Shown here in pieces: positions 11,876 through 22,459 of a stretch of 64,000 nucleotides of DNA (position 1 is the stretch's first letter; each line of letters opens with the position of its first letter). Source of the DNA: Heterodera schachtii (lineage: Eukaryota; Nematoda; Chromadorea; Rhabditida; Heteroderidae); NCBI GenBank assembly GCA_023374025.1, contig SIJG01000177.1:47446-111445 (forward strand), in the 5' to 3' direction. The notes below the pieces were generated by a model that was not told where the DNA came from, made no database searches, and saw only the letters and a list, made by a program, of their open reading frames with translations. The translations under genes were made by a program, and so were the position numbers.

Positions 11876-12130
11876 TTGGCTTTTAATTTTTTTAATACTC
11901 GCGCTGCTTTTCTTTTCTTAGCTTTATCTTTTTCTTTTTTCATGGCTTTTCGTTTTCTTTTCTTTTTAAAACTCGTGGGCTTTTCTTTTCTTGGCTTTAA
12001 AATTTCTTTTTCATTTTCAGGGCTTTTCGTTTCTTTTTTAAATACTCGCCGGCTTTTCTTTTCTTAGCTGTAAAATTTTTTTTTTTAATGGCTTTTCGTT
12101 ATGCTTTTCTTTTCTTAGCTTCTAGGTCCG
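11876..12130. repeat. degenerate pyrimidine tract with GGCTTTTC repeats
   Basis: On the plus strand this is a C/T-rich tract built from repeats of GGCTTTTCTTTTCTTAGCTT and shorter versions (GGCTTTTCGTT), spaced about 40-60 bases. It directly follows the 156-bp tandem repeat. The 63-residue open frame across it is a by-product of the pyrimidine bias. Confidence 0.55.
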
Positions 12131-12725
12131 TGCATTAAATCAGCCTAGAAAAAAATATTCAAAAAAAATTTCAGGGGGGGGTGACAAAACCCGGAAGTAC
12201 CGTTTGCTGATCATTTAAAAAAATGTTTATGGCTCTAGCATTAGTTTTGAATTTTTTGTGAATTTTTAAAATTTTGTCATTTTTATCGTTTTTTCGAAAC
12301 CTTTGATCACTTTTTTCTGATCATTTTTGGCGGCGGAGCCAAAAAAGCCGAAAATTGGCAATAGTAAATCGACTTGAAATGACATGCGAATATAAAAATA
12401 TTAATATTAATTTAAACTAAAAAATTAAAGATTCAAAAAAGCCAAAAAAATGGAATTACATTAATTTATTAATGATTGTAAAGCAACTAACTATTTTTTA
12501 AAGTAATAAATATTTATTTTCTAAATATTCTCAATAGATATAAATAGAAAAGAATTTAGAAGAATCAATGTTAATAAAAATTAATAAAATTTTAACATTA
12601 AAATTAGAATTTAAAAAATTCTTCCGCTTTAATTTATCTAAATTATCATTTTAATATATTCTACAAATCAAAATGACATGGGAAAAAGATAAAAGATAAT
12701 GAAATTAATTATTAATTCTTATTAT

Positions 12726-13236
12726 CAGGGCTGCAAAAATATTCACGAAAAATGACCAAAATATGCACATAAATATGCAAATAAAATTGCCAAATATGCA
12801 TCAAATATACACAAAAATCGCAAAATATGCACGACATATGCACAAAAAAGTTGAAAATTAGGTGTGCAAATTCATAAAAAAAGTTTTTTTCATTAGTGCA
12901 CTTGCCAATGAGCTACATTTCTTTTATAAAATTCTCTTAGCAAATATTGACATTTTTTAAATCAAAAAATTGCCATGAAAAAAAAATTTGGGGAAGAATT
13001 TTTGAGAAAATTTTCCAATTCTTTATGGTGTCTTTTTTAAAAATTTTTAGTCGATTCTTAGAGGTCTATTTTTCTGAATTTCTAGGACTGATTCTTAGGG
13101 GGTGTATTTTCCGTTTTTATTGCATTTTTTTTTACAAATTTTTCAAAAAATTGCGAAATATGCACAAATATGCATTAACACCCAAAATATGCAAAAATAT
13201 ATAAATAAAAATCCCGATTTTTATATGCAAACACAA
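12726..13236 (+). mobile_element. CAGGG-type element with AATATGCA repeats
   Basis: Begins CAGGGCTGCAAAAATATTC. Clusters of (A)AATATGCA lie in the first 120 bases and again at 13150-13200, with unrelated sequence between, a layout like subterminal repeats at both ends of a MITE. The right terminus was not recovered: no CAGCCCTG was found, and the repeats fade into ATATGCAAACAC. The short open frame in the middle is not a gene. Confidence 0.45.
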
Positions 13237-15076
13237 AATAGAAAGTGTTTTTGAATTATTCATTAACATAAATCGTATCTTTTTACAAATTTTATTTTTT
13301 TTTTAAAGTGTGGGAAACAATACATCGGTTAAAAAAATATATTTGGAGACAAATTAATAAAAAATTATTTAGCAAATAAAAAATGAAACAATTCCCTTAA
13401 TGAAATTTTTTAGATACAAAATTCTTCCCACAGTAAATAATTATTAATCGAAAAGTAAGAAAGCTCATATATTTGAAAAGAAAGTACTTTGGAAAACACA
13501 AATTACGATGAATAAACGAACGTGGCTCTGCTAAGAGAGCGATAAAAATAAAAAAACAATAAATATTTTAGTAAAAATTGAATAAAAAGTAAAAAGAAAT
13601 TTTAAAAATAATTTAATTTTTCAGGCAAAATTTAATAAAAATAAGTTTATGATATATGAACAAAATGATCATTAAAAAAAAATCATTTCTTTTTAAATAT
13701 TGTATAAACAGATTAAATCAAAAAATTATAACAAATTAATTTGTAATTTAATTTTTAGAATTTTTCTTCGAAGGACGACATAATATTTAATTTTTTTAAT
13801 TAGAGCATTAATGATACTCAGTGCTTAAACTGATTTTAAAATAAAAAAATTTTTTTTAATTTATTGCTATTAAAATTAAATAAAATACTGCTTTTATTTT
13901 AATAATTGGAATGAAAATTCTTATATAAATTATTTTATAAATAAATAGAAATTACATTTTTTTATTAATCTAAAATTTAAAAATATTCATCTAAAACTAA
14001 ATTCTTTTGGTTTGAATAATTTTTATTAAAAAACTCATTTTATTTAAAAAAAATAATTACTAAATTTTTATGCAATTAATATATAAATAAAGATCGTTTC
14101 ATTAAATAAAAATAAGACAACCCATATATTTTGAATACATTTTAAATTTTTTAATCTAATAATTATTTAATGAAAATTTAATTGTTTCTTATGAGTATTC
14201 TTTTTGATACCCATTCAGCAAGAGAAAATTTAAGAAAAAATATTATTTTATTCATAATTTGAAATTCAATTAATATAAAAAGTTATTCTTGTAAATAAAG
14301 CAAAACCAAAATCGAAACGAAAAAAAAATGAAACATTCAATAAATGTTTATTTTTAATTAAAATTATTATTTATTTGATATTTTTGTTAGTAATAATCAT
14401 TTTATTAGAAAAAAATCTCAATTCTGTGGAGAAAAATCCTTAACCAGGTAAATGCATTATAATAATTATCTGAATAAAACATAAATTTAATTCTGATTAT
14501 TAATGACAATATTATAATTAAAGGAAAAATTTATTTTTATAAAGTTTAGCACAAATTTGTCATTTTTGAGAAAAATATGTAGAAAAATATAAGAAAATTG
14601 AAAAATACACCATTAAATCAAATTTTTTCGTATTTTGAAAAAAAAAAATTAAAATTTATTCAAATGTCTAAAACAGCCAAATATTCATGATAAGGTTATT
14701 CCTTTCTTTGCGAATATAATTATTTCAATATTATAATCACTATTACTTTATTCGCTAATAATTAAATTTCATTGTTTTTGTGGCTTCATTTGTGATTCAA
14801 CTTTATATGTTTATTTTTTTTTTATGATTATAAATCTAATATAAATTTTTTGATAAAATAATAAATAAAGATAATTGTCCAAACATAATTTAATTTTTTA
14901 AAGTTTATTTTTTGTTCTTTTTTTTAATTCATTAATAAATAAAATCATAAAAAACTCTATGTATTGTATTATGAAAATTTCATTTGCCCCTTTTTCACTA
15001 GAGAATTTTATCTAATAATTGTTGAAAATTAAATATTAAAAAAAAAATCATCATTTAATTTTTTAATTATTATTTT
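13237..15076. other. gene-free A-rich DNA with GC islands
   Basis: Mostly A-rich plus strand. A small island at 13505-13545 (CGAACGTGGCTCTGCTAAG) is unexplained. At 14184-14236, read on the minus strand, TTTTCTCTTGCTGAATGGG recurs as TTTTCTCTTGCTAATTGGG at 30468 (+) and TTTCTCTTGCCGAATGGAG at 35998-36018 (-). Confidence 0.4.
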
Positions 15077-15178
15077 TCAATCAGAATATATGGTGTCCCT
15101 CTCGTTGAAGCGCTTGACCGAATTTCGTGCTGTGCGCTCATCAACAGTTCCTTGGACTTTGACAGCGTCGATTAAATT
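15077..15178 (-). pseudogene. mariner-type transposase HTH fragment
   Basis: A clean 33-codon frame on the minus strand, much richer in GC than its flanks, contains GTVDERTARNSVKRFNERDT. This matches the shape of the second half of the mariner/Mos1-type N-terminal helix-turn-helix (G(T/A)xxxRTxxxWFxRFxxGD), with Ser where Trp is usual and RD where GD is usual. The reading frame stops straight after. No DDD catalytic region or terminal inverted repeat is visible nearby. I infer a truncated transposon remnant. A short unrelated exon cannot be excluded. Confidence 0.45.
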
Positions 15179-16168
15179 CAAATAAAAAAAAGTAAAAATT
15201 TAAAAATACTATAATAATTATTTTTTGCTATAATATTTTAAAAAAGGACTATTAAAGCACATTGTTTTTAAAAAATAGAAAAGACAGCTGCTCTTACAGT
15301 CAGAAAAATATTAAAATTACATTAAACTCTTAATTAATTAACCTCTAAAATATTTAATTATCTATGGGACATAAATAAAAAAACATAGTTAAAGACTAAA
15401 ATTTCATTTTATTTAAATATAAAATAAAGGCAATTAATTAAAGTCAAAATAATTAAATGATTATGTCAATGCTGAAATTTGTCTTAACATGAACTATCAA
15501 TATAATCTTAATATTATATTATTATTCAGCTAATATTCAAACCAGGCCAGAATCATCGCAGCATAATCAAGCCTTGAACAAGATTTGTACTCAAAAATGA
15601 AACTTATAATTGAATTTAAATTACCAAATAAATTATTCAAATAACTGCAATAAATATTAATCGACTAAAAAGTTTTAGTGTTATGATAAGTATTGAAAGA
15701 AATCATAATTATTTAAAACACAATAATGAATTATTATTTCTATATTAGCATTTTTTAATAATTTAATATAGCTAATACTTTCTTTATCTGTTCAGTTTTA
15801 TTGTTTTGTTTTTGGTTAAAAAAATCTTAATATAAAAAAATTTCTTTCCATATTTATGTAATAATTACAATTATTAATTAAAAGTTGAAATTAACATAAA
15901 TATATATTAGTAAAATTTCTTAATTTTTGAATGCAACAATTTTAAAAAAGTGAATAAAAAAAGCTACAACGCATATTAAAAGTGAAGATTAACGGTAAAC
16001 TTGAAAGTGAATTAAAATAATATTCAAATCTGAAAATATTTATCAAATGAGAAAAAAATAAATATCCATTAACCATTAAAATCTAGTGCAAAAAAACGAT
16101 AGTCACGAATTACAGAAGAGAGGAAAATTAAAATTAACAACTAAATAATGATGAATTTTTGCAACTCA
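15179..16168. other. gene-free A-rich DNA downstream of the polymerase fragment
   Basis: No continuation of the polymerase gene was found in any minus-strand frame. Stop codons are dense and composition is the same as intergenic DNA. Confidence 0.5.
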
Positions 16169-16292
16169 NNNNNNNNNNNNNNNNNNNNNNNNNNNNNNNN
16201 NNNNNNNNNNNNNNNNNNNNNNNNNNNNNNNNNNNNNNNNNNNNNNNNNNNNNNNNNNNNNNNNNNNNNNNNNNNNNNNNNNNNNNNNNNNN
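16169..16292. other. assembly gap (124 N)
   Basis: A run of unknown bases. The polymerase open frame enters it still open from the right. The left side is A-rich non-coding DNA, so the gap hides either the gene's truncation point or a mis-join. Confidence 0.99.
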
Positions 16293-18084
16293 CATCATCG
16301 TCCTCTTCCCCTTCCATGGCTTCGCCGTCGGTGTTTTCGGCATTCTTCCTTTTTCTGCGCTTCTTCGCCCCGGGTTCCATGCCGAGCACTTCCGTTTCAA
16401 AGTTTAGCAACCATTTGGTAAACGCAGCAAGTGGATCCTCGACGACCTTGCGGCATTCCACATCCGTGTGCCAGAATTCGAAGGGCGACCAGGCATATGT
16501 GCGGAATCGGCCACAAAGTGCGCAGGACTTCTCCAATTCCTGATCCCAAATGCCCTTATCAATGCAGCGAGTGCAGGTCACATGCGCGAAGCAGAAGTTG
16601 ACCTTTTGAATTAATTTAAATTGCATGACACAGCTAATGTTTTTACCTGATGCTTGAACCGCATGAGTTGCGGGTCCGGCTTGAAATCCGTGGTACATTC
16701 AAAGTCGAAAAAGACGAAGCGTTTCTCCTTCTTGACTTTTGGCCGGTATGGGATGTAACAATCCCGCGGTGCATGGAAACCAAGGCATATTTTGCAGAAT
16801 TTGTGACCACAGACATGTGGCTTGTCTTTGTGAACCTACGGGATATTTTAATATTACTTTTTTTTAAAGAAAAATCACCCGTGTTTGGTAAATGACCCCA
16901 CAGTCAACACATTTCTTCGAGCTATTACAAATTGATTTTTCAATTGTTACAGTTTCCGTGCCGCGCTTTGTGTTGCATTGAGTAGTTTTGGTATGATATT
17001 CATAACAATCAAGACTTTTGAATGTCTAAAACAAAAAGTAAACCAAAAAAGAAAAAGAAAAAATTTACTTTGTTACACGCCAAACAGGTTTCAAAAAAGT
17101 TGTCATTGGCCTGGACGCAGTTTCCTCGAAAGGCTGACCCAACCCGCATGCAGTTGTGGCATTTCCATTTGCATTGTGATGTGTGTCGTGTTTGTTGATG
17201 AAAAGGCATCTCACACTGAAGCATATTTGTTTATTTATTATATATATATATATATATATTATATATACCCCAAAACAATAGTTCCGAGCACTGAAAAGTT
17301 TCCCAACGTTTTTAACTGGGTCGTAGTGCCCCTCGCCGCCGCCTTCACCATCAATAAAAATAACAGAAAGTTCATGTTTATAGTTGTCCACAGCTGATTT
17401 CCATGAAGGCTTCATTTTGCCAGACGTTTCAAAACAGAAAAGTCGAAACATCCCGGGATGGAGCACCTCATAGTAATCCTTAAAAGATAAACCTTACAAC
17501 GAATAAAATAAAATTTGTGCCTGAATTTTTTCTCCATATTCCTCTATGGAATAGAAGGGTAGTTGCATGTCAATGTTGCACCCCCGCCCCAAAGCATGCA
17601 CTCCATCAAGCTGCTTTCTCTCATCCCTCTTATACTCAGAGAAGCGTTGTCGGGGCAAAACGCATTTCATTCGAAGCATTTCAAACGCACGGAACAGACA
17701 AAGGTTGTCATTGTTCTGTAGCGCAAAAGTAGCACCATCGGCAATACGGTAGTCAACGTTGAAGTCGTTTCTCCCTTTTCCAGCCATTTTCGGTTTGGTG
17801 CACTTGCTCTCGATTGCCGTGATGTCTATCACAAAGGGTTCCTCAAGCAGTGATGGCCGTTCCTTCGCTTTGTTGCTTTGATCGACTATTTCGAAGCGAG
17901 TCAGAATTCTCTCAGCTGCCGTATTGTCCAACTTTTTAAAGTGTACAGCCACCTCGTAGTCAAGATGTTTTGACGTTAAGAGGAAAATGAAGTGGTCGGC
18001 CGAAAGTTTCATCGATTCAGCACCCTCGGCGGCACCACAAGGCACGAAAAAATTTGCTTTGTTTATTTGGCACCATTCCAACAC
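16293..18084 (-). CDS. family B DNA polymerase, protein-primed/Polinton type, N-terminal part
   Basis: Six exons on the minus strand: 18084-17521, 17478-17269, 17215-17069, 17025-16879, 16835-16647 and 16602-16293. All five introns are 42-53 nt and phase 0, giving about 522 residues without a stop. The first intron uses GC-AG (CAG^GCACAA). The order is an N-terminal region with NDNLCLFRAF, then a Cys/His-rich region (CKWKCHNCMR, CLACNK, CVDCG, CGHKFCKIC), then the 3'-5' exonuclease I motif FVFFDFECTTD with Asp and Glu near residues 400 and 402, then CTRCIDKGIWD and CALCG. The arrangement matches DNA_pol_B_2-type polymerases of Polinton/Maverick elements. The exonuclease II/III and polymerase motifs should follow but the frame ends in the assembly gap. 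No capsid, integrase or protease gene was seen nearby. The start is uncertain: the frame is open back to 18195 without an ATG, the first ATG is at 18012, and GTG at 18084 is only a convenient limit. The last exon ends in a Lys/Arg then Asp/Glu-rich stretch. Confidence 0.82.
17216..17268 (-). repeat. TA microsatellite inside a polymerase intron
   Basis: The 53-nt intron between GGG^GTATAT and CTTCAG^TGT is largely a (TA)n run. Slippage there would be tolerated because the splice sites flank it. Confidence 0.8.
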
Positions 18085-18214
18085 CCCGCCCCCTCCATAA
18101 CTGATTTGTTTATTTGACCCACCGCCCCTTCTTGACGCACGCTCTCGACCCCTCCCCCCGCTGGTGACGTCAAATTTTCCCTTTATCAGAGCAAATTAAT
18201 GTTTATTGTTCATT

Positions 18215-18290
18215 GCCAATGTGGCCAAGTGGTTAGTGCGTCAGCCTGGCCGCCCCTCTGGGGTTCGGATCCGCTTGGTGCGGGGAATTT
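18215..18290 (+). other. tRNA-like sequence, probable SINE head or pseudo-tRNA
   Basis: The A box TGGCCAAGTGG (18222-18232) and B box GGTTCGGATCC (18262-18272) have tRNA-like spacing and fit RNA polymerase III promoter consensus with one change. The acceptor stem can pair only partly (GCCAA with TTGGT) and the T stem has mismatches. No confident anticodon arm was drawn. It is therefore a decayed tRNA or tRNA-derived SINE head rather than a functional tRNA. It sits about 130 bases upstream of the polymerase fragment. Confidence 0.55.
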
Positions 18291-18385
18291 TTGATGAATT
18301 TTAAATGAATTTAAATTCAGTGTCTTAAGATGTTTGACCTTTAAGATGTTTAAAAATTAATTTAAAATTAAATAAAAATTAATTA

Positions 18386-18645
18386 AAAAATTTGCATAAA
18401 GTCGCGCAGTAAAAAAAGTCGCGCAGTAAGAAAAAAAGTCGCGCATCCCCCTGCAATAGGTTTGGGTTTGCAAGAAAAAATCAATAAAAAATTTGCATAA
18501 AGTCGCGCACTTGAAAAAAGTCGCGCCGTAAGAAAAAGTCGCGCAGTAAGAAAAGTCGCGCACCCCTGCAATAGGTTTGGGTTTGCAAGAAAAAATCAAT
18601 AATTTGCATAAAGTCGCGCACTTGAAAAAAGTCGCGCAATAGGTT
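18386..18645. repeat. nested tandem repeat of AAAGTCGCGCA
   Basis: Nine copies of AGTCGCGC are spaced about 15-20 bases and grouped in a larger unit of about 105-112 bases that starts TTTGCATAAAGTCGCGCA and ends GCAATAGGTTTGGGTTTGC. Two full larger units and part of a third are present. The 141-residue minus-strand open frame over this array is repetitive (CATLCK and KPKPIAG words) and is judged a by-product of the repeat. Confidence 0.8.
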
Positions 18646-18669
18646 TTGGCTTCAGTACTGAAAATTTTG

Positions 18670-18728
18670 GCGCTCAGATGGCCCGCGCTCACTTGGCAGC
18701 GCTCAAATGGCTGGTGCTCAGTTGGCCT
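18670..18728. repeat. 14-15 bp tandem repeat GCGCTCAGATGGCC
   Basis: Four adjoining variants follow the AGTCGCGCA array: GCTCAGATGGC, GCTCACTTGGC, GCTCAAATGGC and GTGCTCAGTTGGC. They are followed by a GC-rich end up to about 18780. Confidence 0.65.
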
Positions 18729-19111
18729 GCAGCCCTCCCATAGGTATGGGGGGCTACCGTAATCCGGACAAAATGGAGCCACTAACTACTATAATTGTTT
18801 AAAAAAGGCAAATATTAATTTAACAAAAGCAAATTGTTATACCAGACCAAATATTTAAATTAAGCTTTCATAATTTTGTTAATTGAATATTTTTTAATTA
18901 TTTATAAGATATAAAATAATTCCAAAAATGTATAGTATTTTTACCACATTAAATGGTGTTGAAATTTTAAGAAAAAAAGTATGAATAAAAAAATACTAAA
19001 ATAAATAATTTTTGAATTTAACCTCAATGATTAAATAGGTAAATGCTTACTTTATTGATTAAGAAATTTAATTAAAATTTTTCTAATCTCCTTTTTTTGC
19101 CTAATAAAGTA

Positions 19112-19223
19112 TTTATGTTAATTCTTTTTTAAACATAATATAATTTTACTTTTAATTTAAATTATTATTTATGTTAATTCTTTTTTAAACATAATATAAT
19201 TTTAGTTTTAATTTAAATTATTT
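19112..19223. repeat. 56-bp tandem duplication
   Basis: Two adjacent units starting TTTATGTTAATTCTTTTTTA at 19112 and 19168 are nearly identical, with one C/G difference in ATTTTA(C/G)TTTTAA. Confidence 0.85.
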
Positions 19224-19882
19224 TTTAAAGTTTATTTATTTGAATAAAATAGTTTGTTATTATTTTGATGAGTTTATTTTTCTTATAATTCTTATAATCT
19301 TCTGTGATATATAAATAATTAAGGTTTTATAAAATTCCAGTTAAATTATCAAAGAGTTAAAAAGTGAAAAAAACTTTTATAATATGTAATAACATTGAAT
19401 ATTTTTTATTTTGAACAATTTAAAAAAAAATTATGCTTAAAAATTTTAGTTAAATAGCTCGCTTTTTATATTCAAATTTGAAAATTGATGGATATATAAG
19501 GAAATTATATATTTTTAATGTATAATGATAACTATAAATATGATAAATTTCAACCTGTATTTAAATTTATTTAATTATCATATTAAATGACTTTTATATT
19601 TGTTAAAATAATTTATAATTATTTAAAATTGCTTTATTTGTTATTCATATTTTTTCTTATGCGGATAATTTCATTCTTTCCAAAGAATGTTGAAGAAATA
19701 ATTCTCAAAATATGGTTTATGTTCAATTATTATAGAAAAATTAAAAAATTCCCGTTAAAAAAATATGATATTAATTAGTTTTTTCTTTAAAAAATAAGAA
19801 TTTATTTTGAAAAAATAATAATTTGGCAATTTTAAGAACATTTTGTTTTGAGTTAAATTTATTTTTATTATTTATGTTTTTA

Positions 19883-20012
19883 TTTTTTAGCTTAGAGTTA
19901 ACAATTAAAAGTTTTATTTTTATTCTCATGGTGTGAAACTCCAATATCTGTCCGCTTGTTAATTGCCTTCCATTAAATTTTTTGTTTCTTTTTTATAATA
20001 ATTGTGCTAGAT
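19883..20012 (+). repeat. recurrent GC-island repeat, copy 2
   Basis: Reads TTTTTTAGCTTAGAGTTAAC, a T-rich spacer, TATTCTCATGGTG, a mixed middle with TCTGTCCGCTTG, then CATTAAATTTT and TTATAATAATTGTG. It aligns with copy 1 along about 120 bases. Confidence 0.5.
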
Positions 20013-21424
20013 TATAGACATTTTCAGTTGTTTATTATTTAAATTTTTATTAAAAAATATGTAAATTTTTTGATAATTCGTATAATTAAATTTTCTTTAA
20101 TATATCTTTTTTTATCATTTCTTTATAATTTATTAAATTACATAAACCTTAATTAATAATTTCTTAATTTATTATTTATAGAAAAAATAATTTAGGTGTT
20201 TTTCTTTTAATTTTTAGAAAATGAATCTTATTTGGGAAATTGGCCTATTTAAAAAACGTCAAAGTTTTTTTATGTAAAAAGAGCGTCGCAAAAAAGATGC
20301 AATAGTCCTTTTCCAAAAATGTTCTAAAAGAATGTAAAATGAAATGAAAAAATGACTTGATAAACATCATTGAATAATTTTTCAAGCTAATATAGAAAAA
20401 TTCCAAGAATACTTTTTTAGCTAATTACTTTTAAATATGATCCATTAGCTTTTTTAAATAAAAAAATTTTTATATTCTTAATGAAAGAAAAAATTAAACA
20501 AAAAGATTAAAATAAATTTTTGTGTTATTAATTTCAATATTTAAATCCATTAATATTAAATAATATCCAAATTTAATATTTAAAAACTTTTTGGGATTGT
20601 TTTGACTTTAATTGTTTTTTTAATTTATTTATCTATTTTTAATTTTAATCGCACCAAAATATAAATTATTTATTTTAGTTTAGAATTAGAAATTTTTATT
20701 TTAATTATGTTTAAATGGGAATGCTCTTGAATTGAAACTGCGGTATTGTATATTTTATTTAAACAAATTATTTTTTCTTTATTTTGGTTTTTAATTATTG
20801 GGTATGAGAGAATGATATGTTTTTTAATTTCTACAACAAAATAAATAAAATATATTTTTCAGTAAAATCAACTAAATCAAATATATAATTTGCAAATTAT
20901 GAATAAATAAAATATAAAACAAAATATAATAACTTAACAAAAGATACAAACTAATACAATAATAAATATCTTTAATTAATAAATTTTTTATTTCTTTTAT
21001 TAAATTCTTAACTTTAAAAATGTTTTATCATTTATGAATCATTGAATATAACAAATTTTAAAATATATTTATACAAGTGTAAACAACAAAAATTTTATAT
21101 GAGTGATGTTTATTCTTTTCTCATTTTTTGCTTATTACATAAAAATTTTTAAAAATTTATGTAAAAATTCTGACTAATTTATATCAATAGAATTAAATTA
21201 TGGCTGATTAAAGCAGCAATAAACTATTATATAAATAGAAAAAGCAAAAATCTCCTTGAGTAAAATTGTAGAGCTATTGAATCGTGTACTAAAAGTTTGG
21301 AAAATGATAGAAAAGCCAGCCAAAAAACATGTGTTTGCTCCTTGATTGTAAAAAAATCACAAAGATTAGTTTTAGCGATTTTGTGCCTTTTATTTGTTAG
21401 CAGATTTTGTCTAAAAATACCAAA

Positions 21425-21520
21425 TTTTGAGATTTGGGACTAATTTTTTAAGAAAAGATAGCTTTTTGGGGGTCGGCGGTGCCGATAGGCGCCGCTGGAG
21501 GAAAACTTTAAGAATTTTTA
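21425..21520 (+). repeat. GATA stem-loop repeat, copy 1
   Basis: Core hairpin at 21474-21497: CGGCGGTGCC, loop GATA, GGCGCCGCTG. Ten pairs, two of them G-U as RNA. It is preceded by GCTTTTTGGGGG as in other copies. Confidence 0.6.
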
Positions 21521-21621
21521 ATGAATTTTGTTTAAAAAAATGGCCAACTGATTTGTCAAAAAAGTCGATCGATTGTTTCGGTTTTTTAATTATTTCGGCC
21601 GAACGGTTTCGGTTAAAAAAA

Positions 21622-21801
21622 TTGATAACAATATTAGACTTTTGAAAAAATAAAAATAAAATATTTTTTATTCACAAAAACAATTATTAGAAGAGTAATA
21701 AAAGCAAAATCAAACATTTTCGCCATTTTCTAAAAATTGTTTTTGTAAAATAATAAAAATCTTTTAATTTTATTTTTTCAAAAGTCTAATATTGTTATCA
21801 A
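21622..21801. repeat. long fold-back (inverted repeat)
   Basis: The arms 21622-21655 and 21768-21801 are perfect inverted copies over 34 bp (TTGATAACAATATTAGACTT and onward). Inside, ACAAAAACAATT near 21675 pairs perfectly with AATTGTTTTTGT near 21735. The 180-nt unit could therefore fold into one long hairpin. It may be a palindromic MITE or a source of small RNA. No target duplication is clear. Confidence 0.8.
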
Positions 21802-22013
21802 ATTAAAAAATTAAAAATCTGCAATTTTTCTCAAATTTTAGAAAAACATTTTAAATTTCCATATTTATTTAATTGTGCTATTAAAAACACATTTTTTAAA
21901 AGACCTAAAAATTATTTTTTTAGTGAATTATTTAATTATTATTTTTTTAATGATTGGTTATATTTTGAATTTTTTTTATTTTTAAGTTTGTTTTATTTTT
22001 TAATTTAAACTAG

Positions 22014-22100
22014 GATTGCACCCCCGACCGTCGGAGTCGGTCGGGGTCGTGGTTGACAAAATCGTTCGGGGTCGGGTCGGGGTTGGATTTTTCAATTTTC
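22014..22100 (+). mobile_element. GTCGGGGT-rich TAG-type element end
   Basis: Starts TAGGATTGCACCCCCGACC and continues with repeated GGTCGGGG/GTCGG words in otherwise A+T-rich DNA. The same style (GTCGGGGGCCGGGGACC) is at 63613-63685. Only one end is visible. Confidence 0.35.
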
Positions 22101-22459
22101 CGTACGCTTTATTTTATACAAGCATCAAAAAAAAATTAGTCTTAATCTTCAATGCGCTTATATTTATAAACTGAGAAATAATTAAACCTTTGAATTTGAT
22201 TTTTAAAGGTGCTAGGTCAAACCTAAAAATTATCAATGATAATAATCTTTAAATTTAATTATTAATTTACATTATTTGCAGAATAAAAAATCATAACTTA
22301 GCTTAAGCTTCGTCAAAATTAATGAAACTTGGTATTGTGCGATAGCTCTTTTTTATTTTGCCCCTAATTTTTTTAAAATCAGAAAAAAATAGCGAGCTAA
22401 TTATAAAATAAAAAAAATTAAAATTGGTTGTTTTTCTTAAAAAAGTTATTAAGAAACCA

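Larger units (their letters stand above)
18783..21420. other. gene-free A+T-rich DNA, mostly T-rich on +
   Basis: No gene recognised. It contains one short tandem duplication (19112-19223) and one GC-island repeat copy (19883-20012), listed separately. Confidence 0.45.

Noticed and set aside
12726..13236. CRISPR-like array of AATATGCA words
   Set aside because: The words are short, irregularly spaced and A+T-rich with no uniform spacers. The CAGGG end points to a DNA transposon.
17239..17268. TA-repeat as a regulatory element
   Set aside because: It is a microsatellite within a short intron and needs no other explanation.
16148..17752. Plus-strand frames over the polymerase gene and gap
   Set aside because: They are antisense shadows. 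The minus-strand frame carries conserved motifs and consistent splice sites.
18357..18782. 141-residue minus-strand open frame
   Set aside because: It runs through the AGTCGCGCA tandem array. Its peptide is the array translated, with no independent domain.
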